From NCBI RefSeq assembly GCF_947497005.1, contig NZ_CANMFF010000019.1, positions 24,175 through 88,174 on the forward strand: a stretch of DNA of 64,000 bases. The letters run 5' to 3'. Under the pieces are notes generated by a model. That model did not search any database, had not been told where the DNA came from, and was given only the letters and a program-made list of their open reading frames with translations. Positions 46,773-56,414 of this stretch are shown one piece after another. Each line of letters starts with the position of its first letter. Positions within the stretch are counted from its first letter, which is position 1. Both the position numbers and the translations under genes were made by a program. This DNA comes from an uncultured Ruegeria sp. GTDB taxonomy: Bacteria; Pseudomonadota; Alphaproteobacteria; Rhodobacterales; Rhodobacteraceae.

Positions 46773-48347
46773 ATGGTTAGAAAAGTGCTTGCGGCCGAAA
46801 TGACTACGACATACCAAAGCCGTTCTTTGCGATCAGTTCTGGCACTAACGCTGCTCGCCAGCATCATTCCCTTGTGCGTGACACCCGTTTTGCCGCTGAC
46901 GGATTTCTACGCCCATATTGCCCGTTATTACATTCTAGCCAATCTTCCGGACTCGGCCATACTGCAACAGAACTATGAGGCCGCCTGGCAATTGCTGCCC
47001 AATCTCGGACTGGATGTTCTGGGCACAGGTATCATGAAAGTGCTGCCCCCGCTTTTGGGTGCCAAGCTGATTGCCGGTCTGATCATTGCAGCCCCCTTCA
47101 CGGGTATTTTGTACCTGTCACGTGTTCTGCATGGGCATTTGTCGGTGCTGACCGTGTTTCTGGCCGGTCTGGTGGCATATAACCATATCCTAATCTGGGG
47201 CTTTTCGAATTTCCTGCTTGGATTGGGAGTTCTGCTGGGCGCAACCGGCTATTGGATTGCGGCGCAGGACCGGCCTGTCCGGCAGCTGACCATCACAGCC
47301 TGCCTGGGGCTGCTTCTTTTCTTTATTCACGGATTGGCCTTTGCGCTGTGGGGGCTGCTGCTGGGTATGGTCGAATTGTCGCTTGCGCTCAGATCAGGCT
47401 ATCCGGGGTTGTCGGTTTTGATACGCAAAGCCGCGAGGCTTGCATTCATCGCCGTCGCGCCGGCTGTGGTCTTTCTACAAACGAAAACCGCAAGCGGTGG
47501 AGACGCCTCACCTGTCTCAAGCCTTCTGACCCATGCCGAGCAAGGAACATTATGGACACGCCTGAGCACTGAAGTCCATCTGCGTATCGACGGTTTCCTG
47601 CGCGTGGCCGAATCCACGTGGCGCACGTTCGATTGGGGCTTTGGCATCCTGTTATGGGGCGTGCTGATCGGGGGCCTCATCGTCGGGATATGGCGGATCG
47701 ATTGGCGTATGAAGCTTGCCGTGACGCTATGCCTGCTGCTGATCCTGATCATGCCTCCGACCCTGTTCGGTGTCGGACACCTGAGCGAGCGCATCCCGCT
47801 TCTGTTGCTGGCGCTTCTGGCTGCAAGCCTGTCTTTGGATCCCAGTGCGAAATCATCGACCCGCAAAACCGCCCTTGCCGTGATCGCCGGCCTGTTTCTG
47901 GCCCGAAACTTGCTGCTGAGCATCGGATGGTATCAGGATGGCAGAAGCTACACCTCTTATCTTGACGCACTTGATCGTCATGACACGCGCAGCCTGGGCG
48001 CGGGCGCTTATGTGGAGGATGCCAGGGATTCATGGGTTTTCAAACCCAACTGCAAGCCTCTGTCCTTTCTCATGATCTTCAACAGCACTGCCGTCCCGAC
48101 CTTTGCCAACCCGACACAACAGCCGCTGCGCATCATTGGGCCGTTGAGCCATGTAAATGACATGGTACACAGTATCGCATTGAGTGCTAATCACACAGTG
48201 TCATCGGCTCTGAGCCTGCTGCAGGGTACCGAAGTCGATACAATCGTTGTCTGCTCAAAAAAAACGCCTCCTGTGCAGGCCCATGGTTTCGAGATAGTTG
48301 CGACAACTGCGCCATGGGCTTTGTATCAAAGGGCGGTTTCCCAATAA
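46773..48347 (+). CDS. hypothetical polytopic membrane protein
   Basis: Multiple TM segments with N-terminal PVLPLTDFYAHIARYYILANL; GT-C-like feel but no confident family. Confidence 0.68.
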   Translation: MVRKVLAAEMTTTYQSRSLRSVLALTLLASIIPLCVTPVLPLTDFYAHIARYYILANLPDSAILQQNYEAAWQLLPNLGLDVLGTGIMKVLPPLLGAKLIAGLIIAAPFTGILYLSRVLHGHLSVLTVFLAGLVAYNHILIWGFSNFLLGLGVLLGATGYWIAAQDRPVRQLTITACLGLLLFFIHGLAFALWGLLLGMVELSLALRSGYPGLSVLIRKAARLAFIAVAPAVVFLQTKTASGGDASPVSSLLTHAEQGTLWTRLSTEVHLRIDGFLRVAESTWRTFDWGFGILLWGVLIGGLIVGIWRIDWRMKLAVTLCLLLILIMPPTLFGVGHLSERIPLLLLALLAASLSLDPSAKSSTRKTALAVIAGLFLARNLLLSIGWYQDGRSYTSYLDALDRHDTRSLGAGAYVEDARDSWVFKPNCKPLSFLMIFNSTAVPTFANPTQQPLRIIGPLSHVNDMVHSIALSANHTVSSALSLLQGTEVDTIVVCSKKTPPVQAHGFEIVATTAPWALYQRAVSQ

Positions 48348-48483
48348 TCACTGGTCTGACCCTGCATTGAGCCCCTCACCCTGTCCTGCGTTGTCTTGGC
48401 ATCTTATCGAAGCGTCAGCCGTGAAGAAGAAAGCGCATGGGCGGGCAGGAACAAAACAAGCGGCGAAATAGCGATCTGGCTGA

Positions 48484-49740
48484 TTACCCTTTCCAGATGC
48501 GCTTATAGGCAGCAATCAGCGCGGGCACCTGATGGGGCCAGGCCATTTCCGCCTCGACCCGGGCGCGACCGTAACGGCCCATGACAGCGCGACGGTCGTC
48601 ATCGGCCAGCAACTCGGTGATCTTGTCGGCCATATCCACCGGATCGTTGGCCTTTGCATAAAGCGAGGCCTCTTGTGCCGAAAACCGCCCTTCGGTCACA
48701 TCAAACTGAACGATGGGCTTTTCGAACGCCATGTATTCGAGGATCTTGTTCATGGTGGATTTGTCGTTCATCTCGTTCACCCGGTCCGGGTTCACGCAGA
48801 CATCGGCGGTCGATAGAATCTCGAACAGATCCTGATCGGGCGCGCGGCCGGTGAAGGTGACGTAATCCGACAGACCCATTTCGGCAGATTGTTCCTGCAG
48901 CTTGTCAAGGCTGGGGCCCCCGCCCACAAGGCAGAACTGGATGTCGTCGCGGCCCTGAACCTTGACCAGATGCGCGACAGACTCCAACAGCAGGTCGATG
49001 CCTTCCTGATCGCCCATGACGCCGACATAGCCCACCATATATTTCCGCCCGTTGCGCCAGTCCGGGTTCGACGGCAGGTGCTGCAGGCGGCTGAGGTCAG
49101 GACCGGACCGGACGATAAACACATCCTCGGGCGCCATGCCGCCGCGTTCGATGGCGATCTTGCGATAACTTTCATTGGTGGCAATCGACACCCGGGCCGA
49201 GGCGAAGGTCAGCCGTTCAAACGTCTTCATCAGCTTCCAGAAGAAACCGCGCTTGTCGAATTTCGCCTCGTAAAGCTCGGGATTGATGTCGTGGTGATCA
49301 AACAGATAACGCACGCCAAACAGCTTGAAGGGCAGCGCCACCAGAAAGATCAGATCGGGCGGGTTGCAGCCATGGATGACGTGAAAGCCACGGGTGAATT
49401 TGATCTTCAGCGCCAGCCAGCTTTCCCAGAACAGCGCCGCGCCATATTCCAGCAGGTACCCCAGCGCGCCGCTGGCATCCAAAGGCAGCGGGTGGCGATA
49501 GACCTTGATGCCTTCGTCTTCCCACACGCGCTCCTCATGCCCCTTGCCGGTGGGGCAGATGACCGAGACCAGCGCGCCCGCGGCGGCCAGCGTGCGCGCC
49601 TCCATCCACACACGGCGGTCGAAGGGCACGGGCAGGTTTTCCACCACGATCAGAACCTTCAGCCCTTTCAGGGGCTGGCTCTGGCGCAGTTCCTCGAATG
49701 AGATCGGCTGAACGGCAGATACGGGGCTAGTCATATTCAT
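48484..49740 (-). CDS. glycosyltransferase family 4
   Basis: KVLIVVENLPVPFDRRVWMEARTLAAAGALVSVICPTGKG ... GYVGVMGDQEGIDLLLESV ... MNDKSTMNKILEYMAFEKPIVQFDVTEGRFS. Confidence 0.94.
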   Translation of the reverse strand: MNMTSPVSAVQPISFEELRQSQPLKGLKVLIVVENLPVPFDRRVWMEARTLAAAGALVSVICPTGKGHEERVWEDEGIKVYRHPLPLDASGALGYLLEYGAALFWESWLALKIKFTRGFHVIHGCNPPDLIFLVALPFKLFGVRYLFDHHDINPELYEAKFDKRGFFWKLMKTFERLTFASARVSIATNESYRKIAIERGGMAPEDVFIVRSGPDLSRLQHLPSNPDWRNGRKYMVGYVGVMGDQEGIDLLLESVAHLVKVQGRDDIQFCLVGGGPSLDKLQEQSAEMGLSDYVTFTGRAPDQDLFEILSTADVCVNPDRVNEMNDKSTMNKILEYMAFEKPIVQFDVTEGRFSAQEASLYAKANDPVDMADKITELLADDDRRAVMGRYGRARVEAEMAWPHQVPALIAAYKRIWKG

Positions 49741-50989
49741 AGGTTCTTACCACCTCTGTGTCGCCAAGGGTCAGCTCGTTCACGATCCGGTTCGATCCGA
49801 TCACCAGATCCCAGGGCCCGGCCTCGGCCTCGGCCCGATCCACCAGCAGGCTGCCCACTGTAGGCAGATGGGTAAAGGTATAGCCCAGGTTTTGACCCCG
49901 CAGATCGGCGGGTTTGATCGCCGGATCATAGACCGACAGCTGATACCCCGCCTGCAGCAAGCGCCGGGCGATGTCGACATTGGGGCTTTCGCGCAGATCG
50001 TCGGTTCCCGCCTTGAAGGCCAGCCCCGCCATCAGCACCCTGCCGCCCTCGGGCAGCCGGTCCATGATGTCCTGCGCCTGATAGGTCTTATGCGCCTGAT
50101 TGGTCTGCAACAGGCTGTCGATCAGATGGGTATGCGCGCCCACCTCACCGGCGATATGCTGCAGCGCACGCACATCCTTGGGCAGGCACGAGCCCCCGAA
50201 CGCCCCCCCCGGACGGGTGTAATAGGGTGAGATGTTCAGCTTGGTGTCCGACACGAAAATCTCGTGCATGGTTTTGGCCGACACACCCATGCTGTGGCAG
50301 ATCCGGCCGACCTCATTGGCAAAAGCCACCTTGGTCGCGTGCCAGGTGTTGTCGACGAACTTGGTGATCTCGGCCTCTTCGAACGCGGTGTAGAACACCG
50401 GCGCGTCCAGACCTTCGTGCATTTCGTCCATCACCGCCGAGCGATTGCCGTCTGCCGTGCCGACAACGATCTTGGGCGGGTTGAAGAAATCATCCACCGC
50501 CGAAGCCTCGCGCAGGAATTCGGGGTTATAGACGATCTCGACCGCCTGTGCTGTCCGCTCACCCAGAGTGCTGCGGAAGATCGGCTCGATCAGTTGGCGC
50601 ACGGTGCCGGGGCGGAAGGTCGACCGGTATGCCACGGTCAGCGGTCGCGCCCGGTCGGGCGAGACGGCCTTGGCAATCTGGCGCGTCACCTCGGCCACGA
50701 AATTCATGTTATGCGAGCCATCGGTTGAACTGGGCGTGCCGACGCAGACAATGGCCAGATCCACATCGGACAGATCGGGGATTTCGACCGTCGCGCGGAT
50801 CAGGTTCTTTGCAAGCGCCCCGGCCAGCAGTTCGGCCACCTTGGGTTCCTTGATCGGGGGTTGCCCCGCGTTGATTTCGGAAACCTTGTCAGCGTTCACA
50901 TCGACGCCGATCACCTCGTGCCCTTCACGGGTCAGACAGCACGCCGCCGTGAACCCGACATATCCCAAACCGAAAATCGCAATCTTCAT
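49727..50989 (-). CDS. nucleotide sugar dehydrogenase (UDP-glucose/GDP-mannose dehydrogenase family)
   Basis: MKIAIFGLGYVGFTAACCLTREGHEVIGVDVNADKVSEINAG ... GGAFGGSCLPKDVRAL ... LAFKAGTDDLRESPNVDIARRL. Confidence 0.95.
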   Translation of the reverse strand: MKIAIFGLGYVGFTAACCLTREGHEVIGVDVNADKVSEINAGQPPIKEPKVAELLAGALAKNLIRATVEIPDLSDVDLAIVCVGTPSSTDGSHNMNFVAEVTRQIAKAVSPDRARPLTVAYRSTFRPGTVRQLIEPIFRSTLGERTAQAVEIVYNPEFLREASAVDDFFNPPKIVVGTADGNRSAVMDEMHEGLDAPVFYTAFEEAEITKFVDNTWHATKVAFANEVGRICHSMGVSAKTMHEIFVSDTKLNISPYYTRPGGAFGGSCLPKDVRALQHIAGEVGAHTHLIDSLLQTNQAHKTYQAQDIMDRLPEGGRVLMAGLAFKAGTDDLRESPNVDIARRLLQAGYQLSVYDPAIKPADLRGQNLGYTFTHLPTVGSLLVDRAEAEAGPWDLVIGSNRIVNELTLGDTEVVRTYEYD

Positions 50990-51346
50990 ACTGTCATACC
51001 ATCTTGAAAACAGGCGCCGGGTCCAGAAAACACCGGGCTCTTCTACTTGTTACCCTTGCGCAGTCAGAATCCAATCTGAGACACTGAGGTGAAACTTCAT
51101 TTTGCTGTGTAATATTTTGTGCCGACTCGCCGCGACGGTACTGGGTGAAACATAGTGTACCTTTCAGACATTGGAAAAACATGCGATTTCAACACAAAAA
51201 TATGTTTAGTGGTTTGACTAGCAGCCAGCCGACTAAATTTCTAGAACAGCAAGTGCGGGTTTTTTGAAGCACCGCCGAGAGTGGCCAGATTAGAAACATT
51301 GGTACGTTGATGAGTTTTTTGTTCCGAGTATGGAAAGGCAAACCTT

Positions 51347-52897
51347 TTGAAGCCTCCAGCTAAACCAGGCGTGACGATCGCCCCGGGCACACCCGATCAC
51401 AGCGCGACCCTTACCAGGGGGGCCGCAACATTGTTTGCGTCCGGTATTTTCAGCCAGTTTCTGGGCGTTTTGACATTGGTTGTAACGGCCCGTCTTCTGA
51501 CGCCGACGGATTTCGGGATCATCGCCTATTTCATAATCGCTGCCGCGTTTCTGGAAATCGTCCAGCGGGCCGTTTCCATGATCCTGATCCGCCAGCCCGA
51601 GATCACCGACGATCACCTGAATACCGTGTTCACAATGCAACTGCTGCTTGGGGTCTTTTCGGCGCTGCTGATCTGGGCCAGCGCACCTCTGATGACATTT
51701 TTCGGGCTTGCGGAGCTGACATCGCTTATTCCCGCGCTTTGCTTCATTGCCATCGCAAGTTCCGTCAAAAGCACGCGCTTTCCACTTTTGGAAAGAGATC
51801 TCCGGTTCGGTTTCATCGCAGGCGAAGAAACGACCAGCAGAATTGCATATACCCTGATGGCCGTCAGCCTCACATGGATATGGCGCGATTACTGGGCCAT
51901 CGTGGTTGCCAGCGTCATCACACAGGTCATCCGGGTCATCTGGAGCTTTTCCGTCGCCCCGATGCGGCCCAGGTTAACGCTCAGGTGCTGGCATGATTGC
52001 ATTGATGTGTCGTCATGGTCACTGGGGGCCCAGATCACCCAGTTTCTGATCAACAACATGCCCCAGATCGTCATCGGAAGCTCATTAGGGCTGGCCGATG
52101 CGGGGATTTTCAGGGTTGGCTATCGCCTTGTGATCCTGTTCACCAGTCAGATCATCGGCCCATTGGAGCGGGTGGTCTATCCAAGCCTTGCCAATACCTC
52201 CAGGACCCAGGGCTCCAGCCGGGAAGCCTTCGAACAGGTCAATGCCATCCTTTTGGGGATCATCGTTCCCGCCAGTGTCGGCATGGCCCTGGTCGCCAAC
52301 CACCTGATCGTTGTCGTGGCCGGGTATCAATGGCTGGCTGCCGCACAAGTCATCTGGGTGCTTGCTCCGCTAAAAGCAATCGAGACGTTGCAGGCCAATG
52401 TCCGATCTGCCAGCTATGTCGAAGGCTCTACAAAGCGCCTGTTCCTGCGCAACATGATCCTGCTGATCGCTACAACTGCGCTGACGGTGCTGGGATCAAG
52501 CTATGGCTTCACCGGCGCGATCCTGGGCTCCGGAGCCGCCAGCCTGTTTGCAATCGGTCTGGCGTTAAGCATGGCCAAGGATTTCGGGACCGGCGGATTT
52601 CTGACACCAATCTTGGAGGCTTGGCGTACATTTGTATCGACCTTTGTCATGTTGCTTGCCGTTCTATTTGTCAGCAGCGCCTACGGCAGCGGCGACGCGG
52701 TGGGATGGGCTTACGAGACAGCGGAAGACTTGCCATTACTGCGCATCCGGTTTTCGATCAAAGTATTAGTCGGGGTTTTTGTATATGTCGGCACGCATTT
52801 GCTACTCTGGCGCCTTGCCGGGAAGCCAAAGGGCTTTGAAAGTCTAGCACTGGATATGGCCGCCAAAGCCAAAGCCAGGTTTATTCCGGCAAATTAA
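51347..52897 (+). CDS. oligosaccharide flippase / lipopolysaccharide biosynthesis protein (Wzx-like)
   Basis: GAATLFASGIFSQFLGVLTLVVTARLLTPTDFGIIAYF; ~12-14 TM; TTG start with ggaaagg upstream. Confidence 0.88.
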   Translation: MKPPAKPGVTIAPGTPDHSATLTRGAATLFASGIFSQFLGVLTLVVTARLLTPTDFGIIAYFIIAAAFLEIVQRAVSMILIRQPEITDDHLNTVFTMQLLLGVFSALLIWASAPLMTFFGLAELTSLIPALCFIAIASSVKSTRFPLLERDLRFGFIAGEETTSRIAYTLMAVSLTWIWRDYWAIVVASVITQVIRVIWSFSVAPMRPRLTLRCWHDCIDVSSWSLGAQITQFLINNMPQIVIGSSLGLADAGIFRVGYRLVILFTSQIIGPLERVVYPSLANTSRTQGSSREAFEQVNAILLGIIVPASVGMALVANHLIVVVAGYQWLAAAQVIWVLAPLKAIETLQANVRSASYVEGSTKRLFLRNMILLIATTALTVLGSSYGFTGAILGSGAASLFAIGLALSMAKDFGTGGFLTPILEAWRTFVSTFVMLLAVLFVSSAYGSGDAVGWAYETAEDLPLLRIRFSIKVLVGVFVYVGTHLLLWRLAGKPKGFESLALDMAAKAKARFIPAN

Positions 52898-52902
52898 GGC
52901 AC

Positions 52903-52924
52903 CGCCTGTTTCGAGGCGTTTTTT
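52903..52924 (+). terminator. rho-independent terminator
   Basis: CGCCT-GTTTCG-AGGCG followed by TTTTTT just after the flippase stop. Confidence 0.8.
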
Positions 52925-52932
52925 CCTGTAGC

Positions 52933-54099
52933 TCAGGTTGCAAGCGCCTCTTTCAGCGCAAAAACAATGTAATCAACGTGCGCACCTGTGAGAGATTGGT
53001 GCAACGGCAGTGCCACAACGCTGTTCTTAATCGCCATCGCTTGATCCTGACCTGTCCAGTTCAGATTGCTGTTGAAGCCTGCCCACCAAGGCGTCGCCCC
53101 GATCCCCCAACTCTGCAACTGTTGTACAATCCTGTCTCTGTCCGCGACCATGATCGGCATGTTGAGCGGGCAGGTCCCGGACGCAAGCTCTGGTAACAGC
53201 ATACGTACTCCGACCATACCATCCAGCAGATTCCGATAACGTTCCCAGTGCGCTCTTCTGGCTGAAATGGCTTCTGAAACGGAAAATGCACGCAGCGGTC
53301 GTGACGCAAAAACACTCATTCGGGCATTCCGAAGGGTCGGATCGAAATAGTAATGTGAGGGAATATCTTCGAGTTGTTCTTCACCAGTGTTGACTACTGC
53401 GTCAACCTGATCCGGTCCACGCAATGCCCGCTTCAGCCTTTTTATGCGCTGTTGACCCAAGACATTTGCCAAGCCGGCGCGCGCCAGTTTCTTTGCGACT
53501 TTTTTACGTGGAGGAGATCGCGAAAACGGGTGTGCAAGCGCCAAATCCGCTGCATTAACAACAAGCGCTCCTCCTTCCAGAACGGGGACGAACTTGTGAA
53601 AGCAGAAGACCGAGACGTCCCCAACACGCCCCTCGGCCGGAGAAGCGCCGCTCAGAAGGCTGAGCGCGCAATCCTCGATCAGACGCAGCCCGTGTCGATC
53701 ACACAACGCGCGCAGTTCTGCCAGAGCGGGCTGAATCACTCCAAAGTAATGCGTCACATAGATGGCCCGTGTCTGTCTGGTGATAAGCGGTTCAATCCGC
53801 GCGGGATCGGCAAGCAGGTTTTCGGTGACCGGGTACAACCGGACAGAAAGGTCGGCATCAATCAGCGGGTCAATCTCTGACCCGCAATTATAGGCTGGTA
53901 CCAGCACCTCATCCCCTGACTTCAGTTCAAGAAGATCGCAAGCCGCCCGGATCGCCACACGCGTGTTGAAACTCCAGAAAACGGAACGCTCCCTGAACAG
54001 CGCCATAAACCCGCCCGCAGGATCGCGGCGAAACAAATTAGCCAGCCGCATCGAAGGGTCGTCGCAATAAAGCGTGCTCTTGCCTGTGCCGTTTCTCAT
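52933..54099 (-). CDS. DegT/DnrJ/EryC1/StrS-family PLP aminotransferase
   Basis: EVLVPAYNCGSEIDPLIDAD, LIEDCALSLLSG, DVSVFCFHKFVPVLEGGALVV (PLP-Lys context). Confidence 0.87.
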   Translation of the reverse strand: MRNGTGKSTLYCDDPSMRLANLFRRDPAGGFMALFRERSVFWSFNTRVAIRAACDLLELKSGDEVLVPAYNCGSEIDPLIDADLSVRLYPVTENLLADPARIEPLITRQTRAIYVTHYFGVIQPALAELRALCDRHGLRLIEDCALSLLSGASPAEGRVGDVSVFCFHKFVPVLEGGALVVNAADLALAHPFSRSPPRKKVAKKLARAGLANVLGQQRIKRLKRALRGPDQVDAVVNTGEEQLEDIPSHYYFDPTLRNARMSVFASRPLRAFSVSEAISARRAHWERYRNLLDGMVGVRMLLPELASGTCPLNMPIMVADRDRIVQQLQSWGIGATPWWAGFNSNLNWTGQDQAMAIKNSVVALPLHQSLTGAHVDYIVFALKEALAT

Positions 54100-54200
54100 C
54101 CCCGCTCCACAATTCAGTAACCCGCCAAGTCCGACGGCGTGTCAGACAGTTCTCATAACAATGTCCAAAAGGCTCAAGCCCTATTTTCCAAGTATTGAGC

Positions 54201-55304
54201 CTAGCCAGTAACGGCCTGTTTGACCTTTTTCAGCTGCCCCCGGATCAAGCTGCGGATGTTTCCCGTCAGATAGACATGTCTGTTCACAATCCTTTCCCGC
54301 GCAGAGATACGTCGGACAACCTGCGGATTGAATTCTGATTTGTATTTGTGAATGTTAAATTTCTTTTCGCCTGGGGCAGGTTCACGATATCCTTCGACAT
54401 CCAGAATGCCGCATCCTCTTTCCTTGGCCCATCTCATCGCCTCCAACCACAAGGCCGGCGCAATGCGCAGATTGCCGGCGGCCCGCAAATGATCCGGCTC
54501 GGTGGTGAAGTGCCGACCATGTACAATGTCCCTGCTACGATACACCAAAAGCCCGGCCAGAAAGGTCTCTTGCTGCCAGGCCAGGATCGCGGTGCCTATC
54601 TCGTCCTGCTGCAATATGTCCTCAAACATCGCCTCATAGGCGGGAAGGCTCAGCTCGGGCAGCCTACGCGAGACGCGCAGTCGGTTCATGCTCTCGAGGA
54701 AAATGCGGAACTCTTCCGGGTTCTGCGCGCTTTGGAAGGTCACACCCTGCCGTTCTGCGCGTCTGACCTCGCGCCGGGCGCTTTTGGAAAATGCCGCCAT
54801 GATCTCTTCGCTCGTGACCGAGATGTCGACCCATCCGGTTTCACGAAACTGGCTTTCTTCGGCCACGCGCCATCCCGCATGGGCCAGTGCAGTGTCCAGT
54901 GTGTCGGCCTCTTCTTCGGTCCAGAACGGTGTAACCGTCAGGCTGCCAACCCTTGAAAGCTCAGGCTGCCTACACAGCCCGTTCAGAAACGCCACCATTT
55001 CGGTGGCATCGTCGCAAACCGGGCCGCTCAGGCAATGGGCCCGGGACCAAGCACCGGGCAGATATGGGTGCGGTTCAAGCGAGATCAGGCCGACACCCAC
55101 AAGCACACCCTCGCGCCGCGCCAGGGCATAAATCACCTTGTTTCCCAGTTTTTGTTCCGAATTTGCAAACAATAGTGATTGTCGGGGGTGCTGGCGTTTG
55201 GCTCCATTCAGGAATGCTACCCATTCATCATGTTGCTCTGCACTCAGGGCCTCAGTGCATTCAATCTTAACGCTGTCTTGCCCCACAAATTGTTGCACTG
55301 CCAA
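54201..55304 (-). CDS. FemAB/GNAT-like acyltransferase (Acetyltransf_6 type)
   Basis: FSKSARREVRRAERQGVTFQSAQNPEEFRIFLESMNRLRVSRRLPELS ... HYRD-like ILDVEGYREPAPGEKKFNIHKYKSEFN. Confidence 0.82.
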   Translation of the reverse strand: MAVQQFVGQDSVKIECTEALSAEQHDEWVAFLNGAKRQHPRQSLLFANSEQKLGNKVIYALARREGVLVGVGLISLEPHPYLPGAWSRAHCLSGPVCDDATEMVAFLNGLCRQPELSRVGSLTVTPFWTEEEADTLDTALAHAGWRVAEESQFRETGWVDISVTSEEIMAAFSKSARREVRRAERQGVTFQSAQNPEEFRIFLESMNRLRVSRRLPELSLPAYEAMFEDILQQDEIGTAILAWQQETFLAGLLVYRSRDIVHGRHFTTEPDHLRAAGNLRIAPALWLEAMRWAKERGCGILDVEGYREPAPGEKKFNIHKYKSEFNPQVVRRISARERIVNRHVYLTGNIRSLIRGQLKKVKQAVTG

Positions 55305-55454
55305 ACTAATACCTCAATGCACTGATATATTTACTTCGAATTTCACAGCTACTTTTTCACAACAGTCATCATGTGACCGACTTCAGTGTATTCATAGATC
55401 AGAACAATGGCTAAACAATTTGAAAATGTAAGTGATTAACGAGAACAGAGTTTC

Positions 55455-56414
55455 ATGACTTCACCGTCGCACGGCACGCAGAGCGAATGCGCTGTTTCCA
55501 TTGTCATCGTGAACTGGAACACCCGGGATATTCTTCGGGACTGCCTGATATCCATTTCACAGCAAACCCGGAAGCCGCATGAGATTATCGTCGTCGACAA
55601 TGCATCAAGCGACGGCTCCGCCGATCTTGTCCGCAACGAATTCCCTGATGTCCTGCTGATCACCAATGACACGAACCGGGGATTTGCCGCCGCCAACAAT
55701 CAGGGACTGGAAATCGTGCAGGGTGACAATCTGCTGTTGCTCAATCCCGACACTATCATTCTGGATGGCGCGATCGACACCATGCTGGACTGGCTGGATC
55801 AGCACCCGGATGTTGGCTGCGTCGGCTGTCAGGTCCTGGAGGACGAAACCACCATCCAGCGCACCTGTTTTGCCGACCCCGGACCCGGCAATCTGGCCCT
55901 GACTGAATTCGGTCTGCACCGCCTGTCACCGCACAATCAGCTTCTGGCCCGAGCCGAGTACGGAGACTGGGATCGACGGTCGCAACGCGAGGTCGACGTC
56001 GTCTCGGGCATGTTCATGCTGGTGCCCCGTCGCGTCTTCGATACTGTGGGTCCTCTGGATGAAGCATTCTTCGTCTACTCGGAAGAGGCCGACTGGTGCC
56101 GCCGCATCCGCAATGCCGGCTGGAAATGCGTATTCGCACCCGAGGCGCAGATTCTGCACCTTGAGGGGGGTGGCAAAAGCACCGCTCAGATCCGTTCGCG
56201 GATGTATGTTCAAATGCAGAAAAGCAAGATAATCTATCTGCACAAGCATTATGGCCCTTGGGGCGTATTCCGGGGCCGGATGGTCTTTGTGGGGTCCTCC
56301 ATATTGCGCTTTGTCATGTCAGTCGCAAACCAACGGGAAGAAGCCGCCGCGCGGCGGCGTCTGGCCCGGGCCTCGCTGCGCTATCACCTGACCAGCCAGG
56401 AGCCGACAGAGTGA
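55455..56414 (+). CDS. glycosyltransferase family 2 (rhamnosyltransferase-like)
   Basis: VSIVIVNWNTRDILRDCLISI, EIIVVDNASSDGSADLV, GFAAANNQGL, LLLNPDTIILDGA, YSEEADWCRRIRNAGW. Confidence 0.95.
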   Translation: MTSPSHGTQSECAVSIVIVNWNTRDILRDCLISISQQTRKPHEIIVVDNASSDGSADLVRNEFPDVLLITNDTNRGFAAANNQGLEIVQGDNLLLLNPDTIILDGAIDTMLDWLDQHPDVGCVGCQVLEDETTIQRTCFADPGPGNLALTEFGLHRLSPHNQLLARAEYGDWDRRSQREVDVVSGMFMLVPRRVFDTVGPLDEAFFVYSEEADWCRRIRNAGWKCVFAPEAQILHLEGGGKSTAQIRSRMYVQMQKSKIIYLHKHYGPWGVFRGRMVFVGSSILRFVMSVANQREEAAARRRLARASLRYHLTSQEPTE

